A stretch of DNA of 64,000 nt, taken from positions 69,547,683 through 69,611,682 of the forward strand of contig NW_023601433.1 in the NCBI RefSeq assembly GCF_014898055.3. Direction: 5' to 3'. Each line of letters starts with the position of its first letter. Within the stretch, counting starts at the first letter, position 1. Both the position numbers and the translations under genes were made by a program. The notes below the pieces were generated by a model that was not told the origin of the DNA, searched no databases, and saw only the letters and a list, made by a program, of their open reading frames with translations. Shown here piece after piece: positions 1 through 59,672 of the stretch. Source of the DNA: Talpa occidentalis (taxonomy: Eukaryota > Chordata > Mammalia > Eulipotyphla > Talpidae).

Positions 1-46733
<46,733 letters not shown>

Positions 46734-47527
46734 CTGAAATGAAATGATATTTTAAAAGTTAATTAGATAACACAATATACTTCCTCACTTAGAAAAAATT
46801 TATGGGCTAAATACAATTTCTGAATTCAGATACGAACTTACCAGAGAAAAGAGCCATCTTCTGATACATGAACTATATGTATTACAACAGATCATGCAGA
46901 TCATCAAAAATTAACATTTTTTCAAGAAAGGGAAGCTATATGAAGCTAGACGGAAGTGAGAAACAACTCTTGGAAATGATAAGTAAAATGGCTAAATTTT
47001 AAAAGCAATAGAGGAATTTAAGATAATGCAATAAAAAAAAACACTTTGTAGAGCACTAAAGGCTGAAACAGAAACTGTAAAAGAAAAGGTATAAAACTCT
47101 TACTAAGCAACACTAGAACAGTTATCAAATAGTCTAATGGTAACAAAAGATATTTAAAAATACTACAGAAGGCCTTCAGGTTCTGAACACAAATTCAGTA
47201 TGCACAGATGATGCTTGTAGTATCCTGGCCTTCCAGTTCTTTGATCTCCTCCCCTCTAGTTTTTACTTTCATCTGGTCAGGACTGAAAACCATTTGCAAC
47301 CCTCGAATCAAGGATCCCAATCTTTCTTCTGTCTTATACCCCAAACCACAAACTCTTCAATCTGGGGCTGACCCTACCACATGTTCCTGACCCTCATTAC
47401 CCCAGGGCTCCTCCCTTTCCAGCCAGCTTCAATCCACTCCTTTGGATTTCCTTCCTTCCTCAAAGCCTCCTGACAAAAGCTAACCTCAGCTGAATACACC
47501 AAAATGGTACTCTGGGTCAAAAACTGG

Positions 47528-48150
47528 TGAAAAAAACCCCAACTAAGTTAACTGTTACCATTTTAAATTCATGACCACTAATCTCAAGGGACCCTTTAGC
47601 ATTATTTTTCTCTCCAATCCCTTCCCCACCCTCCACTTGTAGCTGATGGCCCTGCTTTCCATTACACTGAAAGCAGTAAGAACTAACCATGCTTTCTATT
47701 ATACTAAAAAGCAATAAGATGATGTAGGGTAAAGAAAATATCAGGCTTTTCTGCCCTTCCGCCATCAGGATAGATGATGGATCCTTGTCCTGAATGCATG
47801 CCTGATGGCAGGCACCTGGAATAGGGTGGGGCATAGGTAGATGGGATTCAGCTGAGCTAAGATTGTGCTTTTAAGGGCGGCGTCATGGGGACGCCAGCAG
47901 CAGCAGAAGCCGAAGCAGAAGCCGAAAGAGAAGCCGAGAAGCAGCAGAACGAACTCCAGAGAGCTCAGATAGAGTGAAGATTTGCTGGGGGCTGGGAGGC
48001 CTGCCAGCCTCCCAGCCAGCACCCCTGTCTGCCATATGCCTGGTGAACCCCAATAAAAGACCTGCAAAAACCCACTAAGGACTCTGACTCCTCCTTTACC
48101 CGGTCTGCATGGGATCAGAAAACCTGCACTGTGTCCTGTCCTGCCCTTAC
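47528..48150 (+). mobile_element. candidate gammaretrovirus-like LTR
   Basis: Begins TGAAAAAAACCCCAACTAAG, close to the TGAAAGACCCC start of gammaretroviral LTRs. It has a GC-rich leader-like segment (47875-47970), a CCAATAAAAGACC poly-A signal at 48051-48056, and a U5-like stretch CTCCTCCTTTACCCGGTCTG, ending near CCCTTACA. No target duplication or internal retroviral genes are seen, so it would be a solo LTR. The right boundary is uncertain. Confidence 0.5.
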
Positions 48151-48609
48151 AGATGAGAACTCAGTCACCTGCCACATCTACCCTGCTACCAGCAACTGTG
48201 CCCAAGTTCTCCTGTCCCTCCTCCTGTTAAATGTTGACATGTCCATTCCTCTGAGGACCCATTCCCTCTTACTCTTCCATCAATTCTTCCCTCCCTCTTT
48301 TGCATCACCTGTTCTCTCTTAACTATATAATTCCCACAAGCACGTATAGTTTTAAGTTCTTTCATTTTAAAACAACAAACTCCTCCTGAAAGAAAACTAC
48401 AAAGAAAATAAATTCAACATATGACTAAATCCTAAGCATCTTCATCATATAGTCAATATTTAAGTTGTTACTAGAAGACCAGTCATTAACTTCATTTTTT
48501 TTTCTTTCTAAGAAGACAGGCAGATAGCAACACTTCCTAGCTATACTGCTGTATGACTGAGTTCTGTTCAATGGAATATGAGTGACAGTACCAAGTGATA
48601 CCAAAAAAT

Positions 48610-48900
48610 CAACAGCACTGACATACTATCAATAAGCAATTGGAAATTTAAAAATACTTTAAACAGCATTTAAAATATGAAATACTTAAGGATAAATCTG
48701 ACCAAAAATCTGTAAGACCTATAAACTGAAACTCCAAAATACTGCTAAAATTTAAAGACTATCCAGATAAATAGAAAGATATACTATGTTCATGGTTCAG
48801 AAGGTTCAGCATTATGTCTCCCCAAAGTGATCAATACATCCAATGAAACCTCAGTCAAAAGTCCAGCTTTTTGCATAGAAGTTGGCAAGTTCTCGTTCTA
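48610..48900 (+). mobile_element. old L1 ORF2 fragment
   Basis: GACCTATAAACTGAAACTCC, AGATATACTATGTTCATGGT, CAAAGTGATCAATACATCCA and AATGAAACCTCAGTCAAAAG are diverged L1 ORF2 words. Confidence 0.65.
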
Positions 48901-49459
48901 AAATTGGTCTACCCCTCCAAAACACACAGACTCTTCTAAGCTGCTACATTTCCCTATGGGAAAGAAGAGAGGGTCACACTTTTTTCTATACAGAAAGACA
49001 GATGAAAAGAAATATACACAGATGCCATCTTCACTCTGCCTAGAGTGTTTTGTTGGTTCTTCTAACAAGAGCAAACTGCAGGCACAGAAGGAGTGACACT
49101 GTAGGCACGGGTTTCTCTTCTTGGGGAGACCCCTAACATGTACATCTACACACAGCTCATCTCTTCAATACAAGTACCTACTCATGTACCAACAGCATCA
49201 GAATGCAAGATGCCAAGAAATGATGGGAATAATAACAGTTAAATTCCTGTGGACTAAGAACTGTCATTTGATTCTCTTAAAAGGTTTCATAACAAGGTCA
49301 CAGGAGTGAATAACAAATCAAGGTTAAGAGAAACCAAAATAAAGGAAACTCCACAAATAAAAACTAACTCCATAAATATGAAATATACAACCTAAAGTAA
49401 TTGGAAAGTGAGTGAAAAGTACAAGGGAAAAAAACACTAATGATCTTAAAACCACACAG

Positions 49460-49625
49460 AAGGGCATGCAAACTGGCAGGAGGGAACTTTTGGGGAAGAT
49501 GGAAAAGTTCTAAAAGTAGACTGAGATGGAAGTTTCACAAGTGTACACAATTACTATAAATCACTGAAACTACACTTTTCCATGGGTGAATTTTATAGTA
49601 CATAAATTATACTTCAATAAAGAGA
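49460..49625 (+). mobile_element. old L1 3'-end fragment
   Basis: GGGAACTTTTGGGGAAGATG, CACAATTACTATAAATCACT, CATGGGTGAATTTTATAGTA and ATAAATTATACTTCAATAAA follow the 3' end of old L1M elements. Confidence 0.7.
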
Positions 49626-50207
49626 ATTAGAAAAAAAAAACTCACACAGGTAAAAAGCAGAGTCTAAATGTTAGTCAGAGGTGAAACACGCAGCACTGTC
49701 ATAAAAAGTAAACACAAGAGTTATGAAAGAATGCCTGTATCCACAGTTGAGTATATGATCCCTAAACTATCTTTGGTAATTATTTGCACTTAAAGAAGAA
49801 TGGTGACAGTGTCTAGTAATGCTGCGGAAACCATTCGTGGTAAGGCCTAAGAGCATTTCTATTATGCGCACCTTAAAAGAGTCTATTATGGGTTCCACCA
49901 TATAAATAAGATTATGAGCCCTACTCCTATGGATTCTTTGAAAATATACATATTTTTTACCTTTACCACTGATAATATTTAGTAGTGTTGGAGCTTAAAG
50001 CAAGGTTTTCTTTCTTATTTTAGAGCCAGATTTCCTCCTGATGGTGCAATGCCTTTTGAAGATGTCACTTGCTGAAAAAACACAACCTAGGATTTTAATG
50101 TGTGCCCTTAGGGTTTTCTTTTTTTTATATAATTGATTTGTTGATCATAATTATGACTGTCATCTGGCTTGAAGTTTTCTCTTTATTACACGGGGAGATG
50201 GATGCAC

Positions 50208-50425
50208 AGGGGCAAGAGCATGGCTCTGGAGCCAGGTGACCACGGATCCTTGACTTACCATCTGTAGGCTCTGGGCATGCTCCTTAACACATCTGCACCT
50301 TGGTTCCTCATCTTTACTATGAGGCAATAATAGTACCTATTTCACATGTTTACTACAACAATGAAACAAGTTAAAGTTTATAAAGTATTTAAAATAGTAT
50401 GTTGCATGAAGTAAGCACTATTAAA
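50208..50425 (+). mobile_element. MIR SINE
   Basis: GCAAGAGCATGGCTCTGGAG, CACCTTGGTTCCTCATCTTT, GGCAATAATAGTACCTATTT and GTAAGCACTATTA match MIR in order. Confidence 0.85.
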
Positions 50426-50713
50426 GTAATTTTAAAAAAACACAGTGGTCATCATGAAGGCTTATTTCAAAAATGTAGCATAGTAACACATCAGATCTCA
50501 GGAGAAAAGTATACAAACATAGTTTCATCTGAAGGGGAAAAGTCTTGAATATGCATAACACTTTTTACCAGGTTCTTAAGTACATCACAAGTCTGATGGA
50601 GAAAAGTGCTCACAGTGGTTGAATAATCTGTCAAGAATATACAGCTAGTAAATGAGAGATAGCTCGCTCTTTCTGTTCTATAGGACATGAGAAGAAAGGG
50701 ATAATATGACTTT

Positions 50714-50888
50714 TTTTTTTAAAGATTTATTTTATTCATACAAGAGCTAGGGTGTAGGCAAAGGATCCACCAGAGATAGAGAAGTCTGCTGCCCTATATG
50801 TGGGTTAGCTCCCTGGCAGGGGATCGAACTCATGCTGCGGATAGCTTAATAATGCTGAGACTTAATCCCCTGTGCCACCAGGGAGGCC
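50714..50888 (-). mobile_element. internally deleted tRNA-derived SINE
   Basis: Flanked by TATGACTTT (50705-50713 and 50889-50897). Head and tail are both present, but at 175 bp it is about 95 bp shorter than other copies. It lacks the GGGGAGCAGCAGGTGAGACA block between the 'GGATCCACCAGAGATAGAG' and 'GTCTGCTG' parts. Confidence 0.88.
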
Positions 50889-51154
50889 TATGACTTTAGA
50901 CATTAGTTATCTTTAAACTACTTTCTTGTAGTCCTAATGCCAGAGAATTAATCTCAAGGCAAATTATTCATCACATATTAGGATTCTTCAATGGCATTTC
51001 TCAGCAAAATATTTCAGCACAATGGAAATCTATTGTTTATAATCAAAGGGTTTTTCGTTTGTTTGTTTGATGGTTTGTTGATTTGTTTGTTTAAATTCCA
51101 AGTGAGTTAAAAGATTCTTGACTAAAGGAGGGTTTTTTTTGTTTATTTGTTTTT

Positions 51155-51413
51155 TCAAAGATTTATTTTATTTATACAAGAGCTGGGGTATAGGACAGAT
51201 GCGCGGGAGGGTTAAAGAATTCACCAGAGACAGAGCGGGGAACAGAACAGGCCGCCTGACGAAATACACTGCTGAGGGGAGCAGTGGGCAAGACAGGAGA
51301 GGTCTGCTCACCATGTGGGTTGCTCTGAGGCTGGCGGGGATCAAAACGGCACTGCAGAGGCTGCGGACGGTCTCACAGCGCTGGGCTCAACCGCCTGCGC
51401 CACCAGAGAGGCC
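51155..51413 (-). mobile_element. tRNA-derived SINE
   Basis: Antisense full-length copy: left poly-T/CAAAGATTTATTTT, centre GAAATACACTGCTGAGGGGA, right end on the minus strand GGGCCTCTCTGGTGGCGCAG. It lies only 270 bp from the previous SINE. Confidence 0.9.
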
Positions 51414-53377
51414 CAATAAAGGTTTTTTATATGCCTGGCAACTCTTGACTTGCTGCTTCTGTTTATGCATTCTATTTCTGAGGATTTTTTGGGTTTCTTT
51501 TTTTGGCCTACCCAGACTGATAATAATTGGAACTACTTTGGTGTTGAATATCTAGATGTAAATTTCCAAGAATTCTGGTTTTCAGTGGTATTTTAATATT
51601 GAAGAGATGAAAGTTGATGACCAAAGAAATTCTAACCCTCTCATGACTGAAAGCCAAAAAATCTAAATGACTTTAGTCCAAAATATTTCAAAGAAACACT
51701 AAGGGACTTATCTGCTTATTATAACTCTTAATATTTAAGTTTATTATTTACATTCACTTATAATCTCATTGGTTGACTACTTCTATGGGCCCTTTCTACT
51801 ATTTTTGTATGGTTACATTTATGGATTGTTTTGAGTTAGCTGGTATTTTCCCACATGGCTTCCTTCCCTATCTGAGGTTCTATTTTTACAAAGACACTAG
51901 TTTTTGTTCTCTCTTTCTGATTTCCTTTTTTTTTTTCAGAGACCAACATTTCTAGGATGTGAGTTCTTAATTCGATTTTACAACTTTGTCCTCATAGAAG
52001 GCTGTTATTTTTTTATATTTTTAAATATGAACTGAAATAAAAGGAAAACAGGTTGTAAAGTTTCTAGAAATGGTTCAAAAACAGTTCAGTTTTGACTACC
52101 ATCATAACTTATGATAGATAACCTGGTTAACGATCTCACAAAATGATAAGATGGTAAAATCAGCAGGCTCTGCTCTTCATACCCAATGACTCATTCACAT
52201 TCATTTCCTGGGCAGATTCTGAGTAGTTTTATTAGTAGTTATGATGGGTTTAGATTATACTTATTTAATTGTTGCCTCCTTACTAACAATAAATGTCTTG
52301 ATAATGACAAGGGAAAGTGCGTGCTTGTTTGCTAAAATAAAGAAATCACTTTCAAAACAATACCTGGAATAAGAATTCTTATGTTTTATCTAGCATTTGT
52401 ATAATCTTCCATATGACCTGAAAGAATTTCTCTTTATTACTCTGACTCCAGTAGCAAGTATGACTGAATCTAACTGGCATATTTTCTGCACTCTTTCTTC
52501 TTTAGTAGCCTCTGACACTATTTCCTAATTGTGGTATTGAAAATACCCCCTAAAGTAAGGGAGGCTGGAGAATGTGACTAGCAGCTTGCTAATCAGAGGA
52601 GGAAGAGTATGGATAAAGAATAGCCAGTCTGCTGTGTTTCACCAGTTTTTACTGGTGTAAAAAACTTCATCGTGAGTATACTGCATATTATTTATTCATT
52701 ATCCTATGAATGGAAATAGGGTTTTTCCAGGTATTTTGAGATAACCAAAAAAAAATGTTGCTCAGAATATCTTATTGTAAAAACATCCTTTATGCCACTG
52801 ACATTTTAAGTATTAACATAATAATGACACTGTTTCTTTGAGGTATTTATACATGCTTACATAGTATTTAGATTTGCTTTAAGGTATTTACCTAGTACCA
52901 AATATGTCTTTATAGTCTAATGACAAGAGATGATTTGTTAATATAGTAAGTTTCCAATGTGTGGTTCAGAAACCCACAGTGGACTATGGCCTGACAGCCG
53001 CCACCATAGCCTGTCTCCCCCCATTCTTCATGGACGACAGCTGGTCAGGAGACCACCTGCCCAGTTACCAAGCCCAGACATTGCTCAGTATTTTGCCCTC
53101 TAAGTTTCACTTATACTACTTGAATGTTATCCTTGGAAATATTGAAGTATCATGTCTTGTTTTAAAAAAATGGCTGTGGCATGGGTTTTAGAGAGAAAGA
53201 AACCAAATACAATTTTTATAAAGCATTTTGTACACATTGTAGGACTGTTTCCTAAAAAACTGGAATATACTTTAAATAGGGGCAATATTTCTACTTCAAA
53301 ATACATCACTGTACAAAAAATATTTGATTATTAGCCATAATTAAAAATGGTAAATGAGGATAACAGTGGAATGAAAT

Positions 53378-53525
53378 TCCAGGGAGCATTTACTGAGCAC
53401 GCCCCATGTTAACATGCTGTATGTAACTACTAGTGCAACTTTGAGAGAGGTGCATTTACATTTTTAAAAAATGAGACTCAGAAAAGTGAAGTCATTTTTC
53501 CTGAGTCATAAAACATATTAACTCC
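53378..53525 (-). mobile_element. MIR SINE (antisense)
   Basis: GCATTTACTGAGCACGCCCC and AATGAGACTCAGAAAAGTGA correspond to reverse-strand MIR. Confidence 0.6.
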
Positions 53526-56500
53526 AATTGTAGAGATCTTTTCTCCAAAACAAAGCTTAAGAACTCAACCAATTTTCACACATACCTATGAAAATATGAC
53601 TTACTCTTAACTAAGTTTACTAGATAAAGAAAGTTTGCTTAAAATGCTAATGATTTCTATTCATTTTAAGAATGAATATTCTATATACAGAAGTCTATTT
53701 TTATACATATTTTCTTGTAAAGAAGATCTAGTACCAGGTAATATGATAGACTTATTTTCAGAAGTTACTTATTTTCTGATATGAGTAAAATCTAGTTTAC
53801 TCTGAATGAAAGAACAGACTGTGTTTTTAGGTTAAAAAATAATCACCTTCCTACCCTTTGGACAGAGAGGAATCTCCAAATTAAGAGCCAAGTTTTAAGT
53901 TTCGGTTTGTCTGAAACAGTCCCCTCTGAGCAGACATGTGAGACACTAGCATGTAGAGAGGTTAGAAAAAATATAGGTGCAAAAGATCAGACACACATCA
54001 TGTGGTTTCACCAAAGATCTAAAATAATCAGAGGCTCACTAAATGTACACACAAAATTTCCAAATCTAGTAAATTTTGGATTAGCAATGATATTACATTG
54101 GCAACTAGGGTAAATAGCTCATTCAATTTCATTAGCCTGAACTACAAAAAACAAACATTAAATGATTAAACAGAATTTTATACCTATTAGGAAATTTGGA
54201 GATAATATAATTCCACGTGGTCATTCACCATTTTATAGAACACTGAGTCTCTGAGACGCAAAGGTGACAAAATTACTGGCAAACAAACCATTCACAGGGT
54301 CCAAACTGAAATAGAGTGGACTAGAAAAAAATTATTACTCCAATTGGTCAGGAGCAAATGAAAAAACAATTCATAAAAAGTGCTGAAATGGTTTTTTACA
54401 ACAAACACAGTTCTCTATATGTCAACTAGGGTAAAGACACCCTTATCAGACATGAATGATTCATGTATTCACTCACTCTCATGAATGTACACTATCAGAG
54501 TCTGATGGTCCCAGGAGAGTAAGGGCATCCTGATACATGATGTGAGCATGTCCTACAAGCAGCTGTGTGTGTGACAATGAATAGGAAGAAGGTAGAAGCT
54601 TAAAGGGAATAGATTAAACATACTTAGAATTACTGGACCTTAAAAATAGGATATTCTCTTTCTTTCCCTTTTACCCTTTCCTTATCTTTGTTGAAAGATA
54701 GCTTAAAACAGAAATTCAATATACAAAATATCAAACATGTAGAGCTGCTCTATTTGGGGAGAGAGGCAGGGGAATTTTGGACACAATCTGCTTCCTTCTA
54801 TTACTTCCTCAGAAACTAACAGTCTATTAAGGAGTTTAAAAATCATGTCTCTAGATCCACTAATTTGTTTTACAAATACTGAGAGAGACTGGCCCAGAGA
54901 GCTTTGCTGAGATCTCTTAGCTAGTTACATGGCTTGGACTAGGACATAGGTCTCCAGTATCCTGACCCTGGAACTTTCCAGTATACACCACTAACAGGTT
55001 TCAGTAACTTATGGATAGTATCAAATAAATAAAAATATTTATTTATTAGATTTATATGTTCATTAAGGATAAATTTGGAGGTAAAGGTAAACGAAGAGAA
55101 AAGAATTTAACTTATGGCTATTCCCCCTCTAGAGAAAACTGATGTCCATATTTCATGCATATACCTTCCGGACTTTTTCATATATACATATGTACTTCAG
55201 AAAAGTGCCCTTCGATTCTGCTTATTTTAATTTAATGCTACAAAGGTCTTCTTTTATGAATAAATCATTTTATTTGCTCATTCTCTGTCATTTTGATATG
55301 TATTGTTCATTAAGTTTTTTTTTTTTATCAACTACTGCCATTATCATTATACTATTGCTGTAACCACTCTTTACACCAACATTAGGGAAATACTGTGAGT
55401 AGTTATGTAGCATAAATTCCTAAAAATGGAGTTGCTGCCTTAGCTATTTTGTTTGTTTTTAGTTTTAATATGAAATTTCAAAGTGCCACCTATAAACAGG
55501 CAACCAAGTCCCCAAACAACTAACAGCACATACGGCTGATATACACATATTCTAGTCAACCTTGGATAGTTATTTTTAAATCTTTGCAATTACGCAAAGA
55601 TGAAAAATGGTTCTGATTGTTTTAATAGTTTTCTCATTCAGAATGAGGTTATAAATCTTTACATGCAGCATTTTGGTATGAAAGATCTGTAACATAAATA
55701 ACATCAAAAAGACTACAAAGATAGTATCCAGTTTAAGATTGAATTACAAAAGAACATTGTCATTGGAGTTCAGAATATGATTCTTACAAAAAATTATAAA
55801 TGGCAGTATAAGGAATACTTTAAAACACAGTAGAAACCAAAGCAAAATCACTGGGAACCGGGTCTTAAAATTTGTTAAGAACCCAGAGGTGACCACCTCC
55901 CACCTGGGAAAACAGATGCTAGATTTGAGAGAGGAGGGACCACAAGTCCCCCAAGGAGCAAGGATAAAACTGTCTCATGTTCTGATTAGTCTGAGCATTA
56001 GGATGCACTCTACATTTAGGTGAAGACATCAATGCAGGTCCAGTAAAGATAAATGACAAGAAATGAACTAACGGGACCACAGTCCCTGGGGAAGACAAGG
56101 CATGGACATGGAGCAACTCAGCCGCTGTCCAGTTTCTAATGAGGTAACGCACAGCCCCACTTATGCACTTTCAAATGCATCACTATATCTAGGCTGAACT
56201 CAATTGTGTCTTATTTCAAAACCCCAGCTGAGTAAAAAATTCCAAGTGCACGGAATGTCCTTGTTAATAATTTGTTCATGAAATGTTATGATTAAATATC
56301 AAAGTGTTTTATACATAGTTTAGAGGTACTGAAAGAGCTTACTATTTAAAGGAACCCTAGGACAAAGCTTTTTGTAAAGCAATAAATTATTTTAATCATG
56401 CCATAATTTATGTCCTATAAATATAATTGCCTTTCACTGTAACATATTTCTGTGAACTACATTATAAAATGGATCATTTTAATAGACAAATTTTTACATA

Positions 56501-56969
56501 GCAAAATGCTTTAGTTGGCTAAAAATCAAATGATCCATCAATTCATCAGAGAAGCAAAGATATAACAATTAGAAACTTCTAAAATCACTTACAAGTGCAA
56601 GCTGTCACAATTTTTAAATAAGCATAAACATACCAGCTGCCTAGTATATAAAGAGGATCTTAAAGTGTTATAAAGCACATACAGTGCTCACCAAAAAAAT
56701 ACAAATCCAGGATACCATAAGTTCTACTAAAAATTTACATAATAAGAGACATTAATCATTCCGATCAGCCTAAACAGTCAAAAGAAGGACTTTTTATACT
56801 CCTTTGCTTTTACAGTACAGGTGTTTATGATTGCATTGGATGCCAATGGCCATTTCTTTAAATACTATCTGGCTGCACCATCTCCCAAATCACCTTCCAG
56901 ATTTTCGATGATAAAATTGGCACTGTCATTACTGTTGTTGTTGAAATAATTTGAATTTTTGGTCAAATA

Positions 56970-57141
56970 GTTATAGAGGCAGACTGATGAAATATACTGC
57001 TGAGGGGAGCAGTGGGCGCGGCAGGAGAGGTCTGCGTGCCATGTGGGACCCACACCGGCGGCCGGGGATCGAACCGGCGCTACAGATGCTGCGGGCAGCT
57101 TTGCGGCCCAGAGCTCAACAGCTGCGCCACCAGGGAGACCC
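56970..57141 (-). mobile_element. tRNA-derived SINE lacking its 3' tail
   Basis: The minus strand starts GGTCTCCCTGGTGGCGCAGC and keeps the B box GGTTCGATCCC, but ends in the body (at CAGTCTGCCTCT) without the A/T-rich tail and poly-A. Loss of the 3' end rather than the 5' end suggests a later deletion or an atypical insertion. Confidence 0.82.
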
Positions 57142-57410
57142 TTTAAAAATCTTTATAGTCAAGTATATTCAATACAGAAAATATTACCAAGATGTTCTTA
57201 TGAATTTCTGGAAAATAAAGTTGCTTGATTGATACTAAATTATTTACTCAAATATAGACAACTCAAAGAAACTGAAAATTAGATGACAATATTTCTATGT
57301 TGTGGATTTTGAACAATGTACTCAAAGAAATTAGGTGACCCAAATTCTTATACCTGTTGAATGATGGACGAAAAGATCTGAATGGACTTTTCATAAAAGA
57401 GGGAATCTAG

Positions 57411-57678
57411 GGCCTCCCCGGTGGTGCAAGAGGTCAAGTCTCAGCACTATGACGCTATCTGCAGCCACTGCAGCATGAGTTCGATCCCCTGGCAAGGAGG
57501 TAAAGCACATGGTGCGGCAGACCTCTCCTGAATCGCCTCCTGCTCCCCTCAGCAGTGTATTTCTATCAATCTGCCTGTTTTGCTCCCTACTGTCTCTGGT
57601 GAATCCTCTCACCCCCTGTACCTCTGGCCTATACCCCAGCTCTTGTATGCATAAATAAATAAATCTTTTTTTAAAAAA
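57411..57678 (+). mobile_element. tRNA-derived SINE with target duplication
   Basis: Flanked by GAGGGAATCTA-type repeats (about 57399-57409 and 57680-57690). Full length, with tail ATAAATAAATAAATC followed by mixed T/A runs. Confidence 0.92.
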
Positions 57679-57699
57679 GGAGGGAATCTAAATGGCGAG

Positions 57700-57915
57700 T
57701 AAACCATGATGCTCAATTTCATCAGTCATCAAGCAAATGCAAATCGAAATTGTAAGATATCACTGCACACATTCAATAAAGGCTAAAAAAAACACTGTAC
57801 TGGCAATCAACTATTGCCAAGGATATAGAGCAACAACTCTCAAATATTGCTGACGAGAGTGTAAGTTCGTACAGCCACTTTGAAAAGCTACTTGGGATTA
57901 TCTATTAAATAAAGT
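57700..57915 (+). mobile_element. old L1 ORF2 fragment
   Basis: TCATCAAGCAAATGCAAATC, AATTGTAAGATATCACTGCA, GCCAAGGATATAGAGCAACA and GGACCTCC-free degenerate continuation match the L1 ORF2 region also present at 31140-31330 in the young copy. Confidence 0.75.
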
Positions 57916-58169
57916 TGGGCATCTTGTGTGACTCCCTCGGAGAGGACTCTTCAAAGTTAGTGTATGACTATCTCTGAGCTTTGTCCTGTAAGTCTTTTCC
58001 TTCTGCTGATTTTGCTTTGTATCCCTCTGCTGTAATGAATCAGTTGGGATAAACTGAGTATTATATGTCCTCTCGGCAAATCACTGAACTGGGGAGCGGG
58101 TCCTGGATAATTAGAGGGATCCTCAAACACATATCCCAATTCTGAAATGGAATAACAACTGTTGAAAAA

Positions 58170-58700
58170 CAAAAGAAGAACTAGAACAGTGATCCCTGCC
58201 CCCTGGCATTCAAATCTTTCCCCTCCCCTAGAGTGTGGGCTGGACCTGGTGATTTGCTCCTAATGAATGGAATTCAGCAAACATGATGGGATGTCCCTTC
58301 CAAGATTAGATTACAAAACACTGACCCCTGTATTGCCCAAACTCTCTCTGGCTTGTCTCCCTTGCTGCTTCTTGTGAAACAAGCTGGCCTCAGAAGAGGC
58401 CCTTCTGAGAATGGCCACTGGCAAACAGCAAAGAACTGAGGTCCTTAGCTCAACACCTGTGAGGAACTGAATCCCATGCATCCATGAGTGAGCCTAGACA
58501 CAGCCCTTCCCCAGGAAGGCCCTGGACACTGCAGCTCTGCTGAGCCCAGTGCCAGGCTTGTAAGATAGAGCGAAGACGCCAGCTGAGCCACACCTGGATC
58601 TCTGACCCACAGAATTTGTGAGATAATAAATGTTGTCTGAAGTCACTATGTGTTGGGGGTAATCTGTTACTCCTCAGCAGGTAACAGGATGCTTTAATAC
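58170..58700 (+). mobile_element. MaLR LTR (MLT1-like)
   Basis: GCCCCCTGGCATTCAAATCT, AGGAACTGAATCCCATGCAT, TGTGAGATAATAAATGTTGT and GGTAATCTGTTACTCC form the ordered 3' half of an MLT1/MST-type LTR. The poly-A signal AATAAA is at 58626-58631. Confidence 0.8.
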
Positions 58701-59660
58701 CTATATGGAACAATGGTTTCCGTACACTGGTCCTGAGACAACCAAAGAGTGATTCCTGAACAAATGAAAACGGCCCTGCTGACTAGAACGCACAGGGAAG
58801 AGGACGAGGGAGGAGACAGTGGCACAGGGAGAGCGGCCTGGACATCTACAGGGGATCCTCCCCACTGGCCTGTAGCTGAGTACTGATACAGCTCTGTAAG
58901 AATTAGATGGGTCAATCCACAGGACGTACAAGGGACCACAAAGAGTACCTATCTGTTCTCGCCTGTCAGAGAGGGAAAAACCTCATAAGACACGGGGTAC
59001 TACATCAACCTTTAGAAGGACATTGTCTCACTAGGGGGCAAAATTAGCACTAGACTGAAGCTGCTCTGATCTCATCTAATCAAGTTTAAAAACAAGACTC
59101 AAAAAAAAGGAAATAGCTTATATGCCAAAGGAGCTGCAGGCTCACATACATTGTATGGAGGAGAGTACAGCTGGGTGTGGCTTGGAGGGTGTTAGATCAA
59201 AGGTAGAGCAGAGAGCTGGGTAAAGGTTGAGCTCTAGCACTCTGACCTGACACAGGATTAAACACCTTGGCAAGGGTAGGGCGGGGAGGGGCTGGAACTC
59301 ACTGGGATATGTTTGCTGCCCCACAAGACATGAAGCACAGATACCAGAACTGCTATGGTAGATGCCAAGTGTCCAGATGGGCTTAAAGGATCAGAACTGG
59401 GCCTGCTAGAATGGATCTAACATGTCAGGCTGCAAATCCCCTGCTAATGACACTCCCTTTACCAAGGCAACTCAGAATGTACTGATACAAATGGTATCAG
59501 CTTGTCTGAGAAGCATAGTGCACTCAGTCCCCTACAGGCCAGCACGAGTAGCAGAAGCTACTACTGTCGATCTGGGCTTAGTAGGAAGCTGTTAACTCAC
59601 CTAACAGCAGAGTACAGGTAGTAGAATTTAACATATGCAATCTCCCCCATCAGTCATATA
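58701..59660. other. unassigned interval
   Basis: About 1 kb of moderate-GC sequence between the MaLR LTR and the first class-I LTR. Several 60-85 codon open frames overlap on the minus strand, but none has a domain or splice context. It could be an old retroelement body; I cannot assign it. Confidence 0.3.
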
Positions 59661-59672
59661 TAAACATGGTAC

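Noticed and set aside
51118..51555. 145-codon plus-strand open frame
   Set aside because: It reads through an antisense SINE and its flanks; no conserved protein content.
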